DNA of 64,000 nt from Agaricus subrufescens (Eukaryota > Basidiomycota > Agaricomycetes > Agaricales > Agaricaceae): contig CM057063.1 of assembly GCA_029945375.1 (NCBI GenBank), forward strand, positions 1,609,894-1,673,893. The letters are read 5' to 3'. Made by a program: the position numbers and the translations under genes. Positions 1 through 9,250 of this stretch are shown piece by piece. The notes below the pieces were generated by a model. The model saw nothing but the letters and a program-made list of their open reading frames with translations, was not told where the DNA came from and made no database searches. How positions within the stretch are numbered: the stretch's first letter is position 1; each line of letters begins with the position of its first letter.

Positions 1-46
1 TTATTAAACTAGCTACACCCTTAATGTTTCATTTACTACCTCTACA
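1..46 (+). repeat. 3' end of 5' LTR (partial)
   Basis: Identical to 12957-13002 except at one base (position 25 T versus C in the 3' LTR). It ends in TACA. The near identity of this short piece fits a fairly young insertion, but 46 bp is too short to date it. Confidence 0.93.
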
Positions 47-48
47 TC

Positions 49-66
49 TGGAGCCCACCGCGAGGG
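49..66 (+). other. tRNA primer-binding site
   Basis: The motif TGGAGCCCACCGCGAGG starts 2 nt after the LTR end, and TGG pairs with the CCA 3' end of a tRNA. The position is canonical for minus-strand priming in LTR retrotransposons. I cannot assign the tRNA species without host tRNA sequences. Confidence 0.7.
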
Positions 67-130
67 GAGTTTCAGTGTAAAGGTTTTATTCGATATTTCA
101 TATCCTTTTACTTCTACTTCTTCAAGGCAC

Positions 131-2107
131 TTGCCTGAGCAACAGAAAAACCAACCTCAGCACTCTAGGAAGCCAAGCTTCATAGAGTTAAACAATACCA
201 GCCCAACTCTGTCGCGTTTCAATCCAAGAGCGAGACAGACTAACAATTCTCAGTCAAACGAACTAGTTCCTAGACTAGACGATCCTGATCAGATCTTATT
301 CCAAAAGCGTAAAGCTAGGAAACAAAAAGCTCGCGAAACTAGCGAAAGCCAAACGAGCGCCCAATCAGAAGAACTAGCTAGCGGATCTAGGTCGGTCAGA
401 TTTAGGGAACCGGTTATCTCTTCACCCACAGACACAGAACCGAATCCATTTTATCAACCAGCAGTGTTCGACGAAAGTTCATCACAGTTGGATATACCAG
501 GGCAGTTTAAATCCGCAGACAACACAGTCTATCACTCTCTGCCTAATTCGCCCGTGTCCCCTTTACCTAATACAGCGCAAACTAGTTTACCAAACAGCCG
601 AGCTAGTAGCCCTACTCTTAATCAAAGAGTACCCGCACCATCAGCATCATCAAACTCGAACTCAGCACAAAACATGCCTTCACCACATATGCCAGCACCT
701 TTTTCCCAAGGCGCACCCAAATGGGACGGCGAAATAGACAAGCTAGGAGACTTCATCTGGCATCTAGAACGTCAGTTCGAAGTATCTAGTATTACCGATG
801 ACGCTGAAAAACTTAAATGGATGGTTAGTTATGTCAGCAAAAGCGTCAGGGACGAATGGATCAGTTTTGAAGAATACACCAATCAGAATTGGTCAAACTT
901 CCTAAAACGATTAAAAGAGGAATACCCTGAACTAGTGACCGAAGAAAAAGGGTCAGTGGCCAAGTTAAAGGCAATTTGTAGAAAGTTCAGACAGATAGGA
1001 ATAACCGATCAGGAGGACTTCTCTAGTTTCCGTCGGCAGTTCCAGTCGCAAGCAAATAAGTGCCAAGCGCCACCTTCGATTATCTCCAACAGGGAGCTAG
1101 TAGAAGAATTCGTGAATACTCTAAGTCCAGCTTTCAGGGATGCACTTGTGGCCAGACTAAGTCTACAAGGAACCCGTCAAGCATTACAAGGACAAGGAAG
1201 ATCCGAGGATCCTTATACAATTTCAGAAGTAATCAGAAAAGCGGTCGAACTAGTTAACGGGAACAGCCTGACAGGAGTATATGCGATAGACGCAGCCCGA
1301 GAACGGAACCCTCGATCACACACTTCTAATATCAAAAAGGAAACTAGCAGTTCGTCCTCCTCTGTGCAAATGGAAATTGATGCTATGCAACAAGATATTA
1401 GCCAGATAAAAGATTCCATAGTGATTGGACGAAAAGAGATGCAAGAATCGTTAGTAACGAGCCAGAAGAGCATGCAAGCTTATGTAGACTCGTTAAGTTC
1501 CAATATAACAGCCAGTATCGCTAAGCTTGGAACAACTAACTCGCATCAGCAGAACCGTAATCCGTCACAAAATCAGACCAGCTACCAAGGCAATTCGAAC
1601 GCAAATTCGAATTGTTTCTATTGTAATGAAACAGGGCATCGATGGATAGTCTGTCCTTATAAAACTCAGGACGAGAAGGACGGAAAAATAGTACAGGATG
1701 GGTCGAAGCTAAGGTTCGCAGATGGCTCCGGAATACCCAGAGAACCAGGAGTACCGATTAGAAAAAGTGTTGAAAAATACTTGCCCGCTTCCATGGCAGC
1801 TCTTATCTTTGGAGCGCCTGAGCTACCCCAAGGAGAAGACGAACCAGATACCGGGTATTCAGTAACTAGTTCGAGTACCTCCAGGCCTATCCCACTTGTA
1901 GCTATCCAGAAAAGAGAGGATGTACAAAAAGCCAATGCACAGGCTTTGGAAATGGAGCGTATGAGAGGTCGTCTAGCAACAATGGAAACATTTGTACAAA
2001 ACCTGATGCCACAAGCCAGACCGGAAACGGCTGAGGAAGATGAGCTCATACAGCAAATGATGAAATTGTTTACTCAGAGGACCGCCGCCAAGAAGGCGGA
2101 TTTTTGA
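131..2107 (+). CDS. gag: Gag (nucleocapsid with CCHC zinc knuckle)
   Basis: Structural capsid/nucleocapsid protein of the gypsy element. The N-terminal third is Ser/Pro/Gln-rich and probably disordered. The middle resembles a retrotransposon capsid fold (WDGEIDKLGDFIWHLERQF onward). A CCHC knuckle (C-x2-C-x4-H-x4-C) lies near residues 495-508 counted from 131. The C-terminus has a coiled-coil-like stretch. The frame is open from base 8 to 2107 but has no ATG until 674 (residue 182). Translation must therefore begin at a non-AUG codon, at 674, or on an exon spliced from the LTR leader; the 131 boundary is a TTG and only nominal. The last sense codons GAT TTT before TGA form a slippery site leading into the protease frame. 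Confidence 0.9.
   Translation: MPEQQKNQPQHSRKPSFIELNNTSPTLSRFNPRARQTNNSQSNELVPRLDDPDQILFQKRKARKQKARETSESQTSAQSEELASGSRSVRFREPVISSPTDTEPNPFYQPAVFDESSSQLDIPGQFKSADNTVYHSLPNSPVSPLPNTAQTSLPNSRASSPTLNQRVPAPSASSNSNSAQNMPSPHMPAPFSQGAPKWDGEIDKLGDFIWHLERQFEVSSITDDAEKLKWMVSYVSKSVRDEWISFEEYTNQNWSNFLKRLKEEYPELVTEEKGSVAKLKAICRKFRQIGITDQEDFSSFRRQFQSQANKCQAPPSIISNRELVEEFVNTLSPAFRDALVARLSLQGTRQALQGQGRSEDPYTISEVIRKAVELVNGNSLTGVYAIDAARERNPRSHTSNIKKETSSSSSSVQMEIDAMQQDISQIKDSIVIGRKEMQESLVTSQKSMQAYVDSLSSNITASIAKLGTTNSHQQNRNPSQNQTSYQGNSNANSNCFYCNETGHRWIVCPYKTQDEKDGKIVQDGSKLRFADGSGIPREPGVPIRKSVEKYLPASMAALIFGAPELPQGEDEPDTGYSVTSSSTSRPIPLVAIQKREDVQKANAQALEMERMRGRLATMETFVQNLMPQARPETAEEDELIQQMMKLFTQRTAAKKADF
2098..2107 (+). 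promoter_or_regulatory. Putative -1 ribosomal frameshift site, gag to protease
   Basis: The heptamer G GAT TTT occupies 2098-2104 in the gag reading phase and is followed directly by the gag stop TGA (2105-2107). A -1 slip makes the next codon start at 2104, exactly the protease frame. G GAU UUA is the known pro-pol slip site of mouse mammary tumour virus, so this heptamer is a close relative. A perfect 9-bp stem (2129-2137 with 2149-2157, 11-nt loop) lies 24 nt downstream, further than the usual 5-9 nt. Function is inferred. Confidence 0.65.
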
Positions 2108-3177
2108 AAAGTCCAATGAAGAAGTCGACTTCTGGAAAAGAGGTTCGCTTCCAGAAGGATCAGACGACCGAGGACGATACAGAGAAAAGAAATAGAACTA
2201 CAGACAACAGAGGAGTGTTCCCTTATAGAAGAGTGCCGGCTATGAAACCAGTAGTGGAGGTACCACCTTTACCAGCCAGATACATGAATGAGACCAGAAA
2301 GCCTCCTAGTTATAAACATCAGACTCAAGTAGAGGAAAATGTCGATATTAAAGAGGTTTTGACGCGTCTATTCGGCAAGGAGGTTACCTTAACACAGCAG
2401 GAGTTACTAGCTATGGCACCTAAACTCAGAGAAATGTGGAAAGAAGTGATCAGTAAGAGAAGAGTCCCTACAGGAAACAACACCCTAGAAGTGGAAACAG
2501 AGTTAAGATCAGAAACGGGACTAAACAGTACTTCCTCGCAGGAGAATGGTTGGGATGTAGTAGATACCGCTTCGCTGGAAATCCCTAAACGCACTAGCGA
2601 GTTAGCTAGAAACGCGGCGGGGATATACGTGCAAAATTGGCGTATCGAAGATCCGATCATGCAATATTTGTCTACGTTGAATTCCAACGAACGACAAAAA
2701 CAGATCTTCGCGGTAGCTAGCACAGAAGCAGTAGCCGCCAAAGGTATGGAGCATCTCAGAGTAATCCCAGCCTTAGTAAATCGTGTTTGTGAAGAAGAAG
2801 CGTTACTAGATAGTGGATCACAAATCGTGTCCATGTCTAAACAAGCTGCCAGCGAATGCAAGATAACTTGGGACCCCAAGCTCAGTATTAATATGATGGG
2901 TGCTAATGGTGCTGTATCGCGAACAGAAGGAGTAGCTAGAAATGTGCCCTTCACCTTCGGAAACATCACAGTCCATTTGCAAGTTCATATTCTGGAAGGT
3001 GCAGCATACAGATTACTATTGGGCAGACCTTTTGATGTAATAACCGAGAGCAAGATAGTAAACTCACAGGAGGGTCTTCAGTATATAAACATCACAGATC
3101 CGAATACTAAAGAGCAGGCTACCTTGTCAACATACGCGAGAGGACAATTACCCAAATCAGTAGATGTAAATTTTTAA
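2104..3177 (+). CDS. pro: Aspartic protease (retropepsin-like) domain protein
   Basis: Second frame of the element, shifted -1 relative to gag. It contains the aspartic protease active-site motif LLDSGS (Asp near residue 236 counted from 2104) and the later hydrophobic LLLGRPF element of retropepsins, so it should process the Gag-Pro-Pol polyprotein. There is an ATG at 2116, 8 nt after the gag stop, so reinitiation is an alternative to frameshifting. About 200 residues upstream of the active site have no recognised domain. The frame ends with AAT TTT TAA, another slippery arrangement feeding pol. Confidence 0.88.
   Translation: MKSPMKKSTSGKEVRFQKDQTTEDDTEKRNRTTDNRGVFPYRRVPAMKPVVEVPPLPARYMNETRKPPSYKHQTQVEENVDIKEVLTRLFGKEVTLTQQELLAMAPKLREMWKEVISKRRVPTGNNTLEVETELRSETGLNSTSSQENGWDVVDTASLEIPKRTSELARNAAGIYVQNWRIEDPIMQYLSTLNSNERQKQIFAVASTEAVAAKGMEHLRVIPALVNRVCEEEALLDSGSQIVSMSKQAASECKITWDPKLSINMMGANGAVSRTEGVARNVPFTFGNITVHLQVHILEGAAYRLLLGRPFDVITESKIVNSQEGLQYINITDPNTKEQATLSTYARGQLPKSVDVNF
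3168..3177 (+). promoter_or_regulatory. Putative -1 ribosomal frameshift site, protease to pol
   Basis: The heptamer A AAT TTT (3168-3174) is a perfect X-XXY-YYZ slippery site in the protease phase, followed at once by stop TAA (3175-3177). After a -1 slip the next codon begins at 3174, the pol frame, which is open and continuous to 6983. Pol has no in-frame ATG near its beginning, which supports frameshift expression. I see no strong stem-loop just downstream. Confidence 0.72.
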
Positions 3178-6100
3178 GTAGCTTCGAGGAATTCGAGCCC
3201 TGGCTTGAAGGAGAAGCGGCCTGCATCATCAGTCAAGACTCCGACACTAGTCAGCCATATATCAGTGAGGTCTTGCCGATTCAATCCAACAAGCTAGACG
3301 ATGAAGAAGTAAAACTAGTATATTTACAGAAGAGCTTGGAAGAAGTAGACCTTCCTGAGAAGGCAATTTTCAGTCAGTACCTGCAAAACGTCACCACAGA
3401 CTACCAACCATACCATAAAGTAGTCGCAGTCGAAGAAGATAAACAGTGGAAACCAACCATGGTGCTAGCTAAGAAATATAGACCCGTGGCGCTAAAAGTA
3501 AAACCAGTCCTGGGAGAGCTACCAGCGAAATTCCGCATAGAGCGAGATATAACTGGGGATCCGTTAGAAGGAATGCCCAAGTTAATGGTAAACCCACCCG
3601 AGTTTGAAGCCAAGGGGCGCTATACTCAGGAAAGAAAGGACAAACTAGATACCGCACACGGCGGAGATTTCTTATGGCCTGAAGAACGAAAGTTAATGCA
3701 CTGGCTGATCGCCCAGCAGAATGAGTGTTTTGCCTGGGAAGACAGTGAACGAGGTAGCTTCAAGGAAAAGTACTTTCCAGCAGTAGAAATACCCACAGTG
3801 GCACATACCCCATGGGTAGAAAAGCAGTTTAGGATACCCCCAGCCATATACGAGGAAGTCTGTCGTATAATAAAGCGCAAAATAGATACAGGAGTCTATG
3901 AACCATCAAACTCGTCGTACAGGTCTAAATGGTTTTGTGTCTTAAAGAAAGATGGAAAAAGTCTCCGTCTGGTACACAGTTTAGAACCGTTAAACCGGGT
4001 TACGATCGCACATTCAGGGCTTCCTCCAGCTACTGAGGAACTAGCTATGCACTTTGCAGGGAGAGCCTGTACAGGAGTACTTGATCTGTGGGTCGGGTAC
4101 GATAACCGTAAACTAGCTAGTTCATCCAGAGATCTCACTACGTTTCAGTCACCCTTCGGAGCCCTCAGGCTAGTAACTTTGCCGATGGGATGGACAAATT
4201 CGGTTCCTATTTTTCATGAGGACGTGACCTTTATACTCAGAGAAGAGATCCCTCAGTATACGTTGCCCTATATAGATGACGTGCCTATTCGAGGACCCGC
4301 TACCAGATACGAACTAGATGGGTCTACTACTAGCTACGAGGTTTTAAAAGAAAACCATGGCATCAGACGATTCGTATACGAGCATCTACAGACAGTTAAT
4401 AGGATCCTACAACGAATGAAATATTCAGGAGGGACCTTCTCCGGTCCCAAGACTACGATATGTGCAGATTATATCACGATCGTAGGATTTGAGTGCTCAT
4501 ATAAAGGTAGGAAACCTTCTAGGGATGCCATAGGGAAAATACTCCGTTGGGGGGAATGTACCGACACTACAGATGTCAGAGCATTCTTAGGGACGGCAGT
4601 ACAATGCCGAAATCACATTCCTAACTTTGTGACCTTGGCAGCACCTTTATATAATATCTGTAAGAAGGGTGTACCGTTTATATGGGGGCCAGAGCAGGAA
4701 CTAGCACAGCAAAGACTAAAAGACAGCATAGCTAGTTGCTTTCATACCCGAAATCCTAAATTTCCAAGTACTCAGCCGATAGTGTTAGCCGTTGACTCCT
4801 CTTGGCGCGCGGTGGGATACTACATCTATCAAAGGGATGAGGAAAATCCGAAGATTATCCATTATGTGAAATTCAACTCTATCTTGATGGATGAAAGGCA
4901 GCAGAGGTATTCACAACCTAAGAGAGAGTTGTGTGGACTTAGAATGGCGCTAGAAGAAGAAGTTTATTTGCTCAGAGGAAGCAGAAATCTCATCGTCGAG
5001 ACGGACGCCAAATATCTACATGGAATGTTAAACAATCCGGGCAAGTTACCTAATGCAACAGTTAACAGATGGGCGGATTATATCCGAACTAATTTCCAAT
5101 TAGTTTTACTCCATAAGAAAGGAAAGACTTTTGGACCCGATGGGTTATCTAGACGCAAATGGTATCCGGGAGATCCCATAGAACGGCGATTCGACGATGT
5201 GTCAGAAGATGACCAAGGAGACTTCGAACTAGTAAAGGAAAACCCGGATGATGAGGATCCCTTGCCTTTAGAGGACTTCATTGAGGAAATTGATGGCAGA
5301 ACAGGCTTCATACAGCAGATAATGAACGAAGATAGTCTGCTACAGTTAACAATAGCAGAAGCTAACCAGGTTTTACAATCAGAAATACAGCAGAGACGAC
5401 AAATGGCTAAGTCCGCAGACTGTCCGGATCCGTTGAGGATATTTCTGAATAACGTAGCAGACATGGAGGAACAAGCTACGTATCAAGAACCTGAAGGGCC
5501 GACAGTAGATGACGATTCAGACGAAATTAATGCGGAGGAAGATCCTTATGATCAAGATAGGCGTACTTCCGAAGCAAGGATGCAGGACAGACAATTAACT
5601 CGAATAAAAGAATGGCTAGCTAGTAACCCTAGTAATGTCAATACATCGAAAATGTCCCCAGAACAAGCGAGGTTCATCAGGGCAGCCTCACATTTCTGGA
5701 TAGACGATCAAGGACGGCTATTTAGGAAGATATCAGGAACCGGGAACCCACAGCTAGTTGTGGAAATCGATCAGCGCATGTACATTATGAAACAGTGTCA
5801 TGACAAGTTAGGACATCGAGGGGTGTACGCAACCAACAAGCTAGTATCGCAGAGATTCTGGTGGCCAGAGATGGAAGGCGACGTAGCCTGGTACGTCAAG
5901 TCCTGCCACCTGTGTCAAGCTAGACAGAAGATGGCAATGGAACTACCGCCAGTAGTAACCCATACACCATCGATATTTCAGATTCTGCATGCCGATACGG
6001 TACATATCTCTACAGCCTCCAACGGTTGTAAACATATAGTGCATGGGAGGTGTGCGCTCTCATCATGGATGGAAGCCAGAGCATTACGAAAAGAAGATGC

Positions 6101-6983
6101 CAAGTCTATTGGGGCTTGGCTCTTCGAAGACATAATATGCCGATGGGGTAGCTTAGTCAAAATTGTCACAGATAACGGTGCCCCATTTAGGAAAGCAGTC
6201 CGATGGCTAGAGGAGAAATATGGGATTAAAGGAGTAGCTATCTCCCCATATAACTCACAAGCTAATGGGACAATTGAGAGACCGCATTGGGATCTGCGGC
6301 AGATGCTTTACAAGGCTACCGGAGGAGATCTGAAACGATGGTTCTGGGTATTACACCACGTAACCTGGGCCGACCGGATAACAGTCAGAAAAGGCACAGG
6401 TTGCTCACCATATTTCATGATAACTGGGGCCCAACCAACCATCCCGCTGGATATAGAAGAAGCAACATGGCTAGTTAGCTACCCTAATAAGATGATATCC
6501 ACGGCAGAATTGCTAGGGCTACGGGCGCAAGCGCTAGCTAAGCACATCTCGCATGTAGAAGAAATGCGACAGAGAATTAGTGAAGAAAAACTTCGACGGG
6601 CCTTGCAGCTGGAAGAAGATATGAAACATAAAATAAAAGATTTCAATCTAGGACCAGGAGATTTGGCTCTAGTAAGAAATTCGGCTATAGAAATGTCAGC
6701 AGACAGGAAAATGAAAACTAGATACTTAGGTCCAGTGGTTATCGTCAAAAGGCTTAAAGGAGGAGCATACCTTGTGGCAGAATATGACGGCTCAGTATGG
6801 CAGAATAAGGTGGCAGCCTACAGGATAGTGCCCTATCTAGCTAGGCGAAAAATCGTATTCAGCGATAAAGTTCGCGGCCTCTTGGACGCTACTGAGGAAG
6901 AACTGGAGTTGTTAGAGAAGCAAGAGCTCGAGAGATCTTTAGATGAGGAAAAAGACGTCGAACTAGTAGTCTCAACCACTTAA
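3174..6983 (+). CDS. pol: Pol: reverse transcriptase, RNase H, integrase
   Basis: Replication and integration enzyme of the element, about 1269 codons from the frameshift point. Counting residues from the TTG at 3273: the RT has catalytic YIDD at 333-336. An RNase H domain follows (VLAVDSSW; later ETDAKYLHG). The integrase has an HHCC finger (H near 843, HRGVY, CHLC near 880) and the DDE triad D908, D967, E1002, with 34 rather than the usual 35 residues between the last two. A GPY/F-like module (RYLGPVVIVKRLKGGAYL) follows; no chromodomain is seen. Reading is uninterrupted, so the copy looks potentially active. Pol ends 125 bp from the stop of the convergent antisense gene. Confidence 0.96.
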   Translation, partial: LSSFEEFEPWLEGEAACIISQDSDTSQPYISEVLPIQSNKLDDEEVKLVYLQKSLEEVDLPEKAIFSQYLQNVTTDYQPYHKVVAVEEDKQWKPTMVLAKKYRPVALKVKPVLGELPAKFRIERDITGDPLEGMPKLMVNPPEFEAKGRYTQERKDKLDTAHGGDFLWPEERKLMHWLIAQQNECFAWEDSERGSFKEKYFPAVEIPTVAHTPWVEKQFRIPPAIYEEVCRIIKRKIDTGVYEPSNSSYRSKWFCVLKKDGKSLRLVHSLEPLNRVTIAHSGLPPATEELAMHFAGRACTGVLDLWVGYDNRKLASSSRDLTTFQSPFGALRLVTLPMGWTNSVPIFHEDVTFILREEIPQYTLPYIDDVPIRGPATRYELDGSTTSYEVLKENHGIRRFVYEHLQTVNRILQRMKYSGGTFSGPKTTICADYITIVGFECSYKGRKPSRDAIGKILRWGECTDTTDVRAFLGTAVQCRNHIPNFVTLAAPLYNICKKGVPFIWGPEQELAQQRLKDSIASCFHTRNPKFPSTQPIVLAVDSSWRAVGYYIYQRDEENPKIIHYVKFNSILMDERQQRYSQPKRELCGLRMALEEEVYLLRGSRNLIVETDAKYLHGMLNNPGKLPNATVNRWADYIRTNFQLVLLHKKGKTFGPDGLSRRKWYPGDPIERRFDDVSEDDQGDFELVKENPDDEDPLPLEDFIEEIDGRTGFIQQIMNEDSLLQLTIAEANQVLQSEIQQRRQMAKSADCPDPLRIFLNNVADMEEQATYQEPEGPTVDDDSDEINAEEDPYDQDRRTSEARMQDRQLTRIKEWLASNPSNVNTSKMSPEQARFIRAASHFWIDDQGRLFRKISGTGNPQLVVEIDQRMYIMKQCHDKLGHRGVYATNKLVSQRFWWPEMEGDVAWYVKSCHLCQARQKMAMELPPVVTHTPSIFQILHADTVHISTASNGCKHIVHGRCALSSWMEARALRKEDAKSIGAWLFEDIICRWGSLVKIVTDNGAPFRKAVRWLEEKYGIKGVAISPYNSQANGTIERPHWDLRQMLYKATGGDLKRWFWVLHHVTWADRITVRKGTGCSPYFMITGAQPTIPLDIEEATWLVSYPNKMISTAELLGLRAQALAKHISHVEEMRQRISEEKLRRALQLEEDMKHKIKDFNLGPGDLALVRNSAIEMSADRKMKTRYLGPVVIVKRLKGGAYLVAEYDGSVWQNKVAAYRIVPYLARRKIVFSDKVRGLLDATEEELELLEKQELERSLDEEKDVELVVSTT

Positions 6984-7108
6984 CAAAAAGCTAGATTGCG
7001 AAACAAACACTAGCTAGGACACGATCTTCAACGGAAAGGACAGGACGGTCTCAGAAGTACAGAACTACTACAGTAACCTTGAAAAGGGACAGGGGCTAGG
7101 CTAGCTAG

Positions 7109-8443
7109 TTAGGTGCCCTTGTTAAGCATACCCGTCAAAGTATCTTGTTGTTGTGCGAGGAACTCGTAACGGCGTACAGAAACTTCCAAGTCCTGAGCAG
7201 CCGAAACTAATTGGCCATTAGTGACCAAGTATCTAGCCTCCAAGTTGTGCTTGGATGAGGTCTTGAGGGCGGCATGGTCGACCTCGAGGGCGGAAGCGGC
7301 AAGTCCTTGTACAACACTAAGAAGGCCTTTGCCTAATAGATATGCATCAGTACAGATCATAAACTAGCTAGTAGCAGATACCGCACCAGAATGTAACGGG
7401 GCAGTTATGGATGCCGCAGTACCCATACCAGTAAGGAGCTGTACAGCGCGTTTGTAAGTCCAGCTACTAGTATCCAAGCCGGGCACAGTGGCATAAGGAA
7501 TACGCACCGTCTGGGGACGAATAGGAGATGGCCCCTGAAACGACCAGATAGAGAGGACTAATCAGGAATGGGTGCGATATCAGAAGTAGTTAGTTGCACG
7601 CACCGCAGCAGAACAAGAGTTGCTTCGAGTTCTGGCGGAAGAGGCTTCACTACCTGGGGCAGTGGGGACGAGAGAAGGAATAGACCCATCATCGTCGATC
7701 TCCATGGCCTAGGGGCGATATTAACCACTAGTTAAGAAACAAGAAGAAGATCAGCTTACGTTAGATGTAGCAGGAAGCTTAGGAGCATTATGAGGAGGGA
7801 CGACAACGACCTCCTCTTCGCTACCGCTATCGCTACTCTCGACAGTGGCAGAGGACTTAATAGTCTTAGCATAACGACGCTGAATCCTCATCAGCACCTA
7901 ATAGAGCAAGTAGCTAGAGGTTTACCTTTTTAGAAGGAGGGACGTTAGACGCCTCAGACCCAGCCGAGGAACCTTTAGTGCTGATATTGGATACAGGGGT
8001 GGCGTTGCCGGACGAGGGACCCTTGGTACGAGTCTTCTGTTCCAGGATCTCAACTAGCCTGGAGTATACAGTGGGATACTTGTAATCCTTTTCGAAATTG
8101 TCCTGCCAGTGGTCGAAACAGCGTTTAGTACGGCCCAGCAATTTGAATATCTCGGGCTTGTCAACGGCTGCGGGATCGGACTTGAGCTGCTGTAGCAAGG
8201 CAGTCTGTATGGCATCGTTAGATAAAACTAAAATAGGACAAGCTAGCCACAACGCACAGCAGAATCAGGCACCAGGGACAAGGCATTGCCTACAGAACCT
8301 CGAGTGGTTTGTTTCGACTCGTAGCGATTGACGCGATGGTGATAATTAGTGACATTATCTTCCAACTCGGTCTTAGCTAGTTGCGTATCGGGACGTAAAC
8401 CGCCAGAAGGGCCAGTAGGGGCATTGGAAGGGGTCGAAGACAT
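7109..8443 (-). CDS. Antisense cargo gene B of the gypsy element (six exons, intact, unknown function)
   Basis: Spliced model: 8443-8258, 8204-7926, 7879-7760, 7708-7604, 7534-7387, 7332-7109. The exons total 1062 nt and encode 353 residues without stops. All introns are GT-AG, 46-69 nt, with CTAAC/CTGAT-like branch sites. The product has a Ser/Pro-rich start, a charged helical middle (near residues 63-125), an acidic Ser/Glu run, then a conserved-looking segment (GPSPIRPQTVRIPYATVPGLD) and a helical C-terminus that could form a coiled coil. I recognise no family. Maintenance of six exons in frame inside a mobile element argues for selection. Being antisense, its introns are not spliceable from the genomic RNA and so survive retrotransposition. 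Confidence 0.8.
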
Positions 8444-8504
8444 GTAGGGCGAATCGAGGGTAGGGTAGGCGGTTCGATGTCTGAAAATAAACCGGGGAGG
8501 GCCT

Positions 8505-8512
8505 CTTTTATA
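8505..8512 (-). promoter_or_regulatory. TATA box of antisense gene B
   Basis: TATAAAAG reads on the minus strand, 62-69 nt upstream of the gene B ATG (8443). Position and sequence fit an RNA polymerase II core promoter independent of the LTR. Confidence 0.65.
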
Positions 8513-9250
8513 GCCGCCTCGACCAGCAAAATCAGATACGAAGCGAACTCGACCCATGGCATCCTGCTAGCTAGTGAGCGATAATAAAGCATGGGTAGGG
8601 GGACTTGTTCACTTCTCGGGTACCTACCGACCACATGCTCCAGAGCACGTAACTTGGTAGTTCGGAAAAATGTAAGCGGCATTCGCTTAGACCTGCACAC
8701 TTGTAAAGGACGTGCTAGCTGGTGTCACAAGGGCAACTTATGCACTAAGTGTTCGACGAGGGCGTCTTAAACATATAGTGGGGGGGAGGGGTAAAAGAGA
8801 ACCTCCGTAGGTTTTTTCAGGCCAGGCCGTAAGCAGCAAGGGAATATACAAGACCTTTACCTCGCAAAAAGACAGAAAAGCAACCAGCCTAATGCTGGGA
8901 AGAGATCGGCTTCCGATCTACTCTAAAAAGAGGAGCGATCGGATTACAGATAGCCCAATTTCAAATAACAGAGCGAAATCTCAAAGGTATGACGCGATGA
9001 AATAATTGCCACCAGAAGGAGATAAGTTGTAGTTACGGATCAAGAATCCGATTAGGGCACCAGCTAGCTGTTTGCGGAAACACAAGCTAGGAACGGAACA
9101 ACAGAAATTTGAATTCAGTACTTTAACTACGACAGAGATGGGAGTGGATACCCGAGTTAAGTACAGATTCAAAACAAGACAACAGCAAGATAAGACAGAA
9201 AAATAAAATGAAACCGTGGCAGAAATGGAGACCCCACCAGCAGACGACGA
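8513..9250. other. Spacer between antisense genes A and B
   Basis: Holds the 3' flank of gene A and the upstream region of gene B. Only short overlapping reading frames occur and none looks coding. A small perfect hairpin AGATCGG-CTT-CCGATCT sits near 8903-8919. Confidence 0.6.

Noticed and set aside
8377..8700. 107-codon minus-strand frame overlapping gene B exon 1
   Set aside because: It spans the gene B TATA box and uses another frame; the spliced gene B model explains the region better.
8898..8919. AGATCGG-CTT-CCGATCT, resembling sequencing adapter ends
   Set aside because: Only about 10 bases resemble an adapter and the sequence continues normally; a chance small hairpin is more likely than an assembly artefact.
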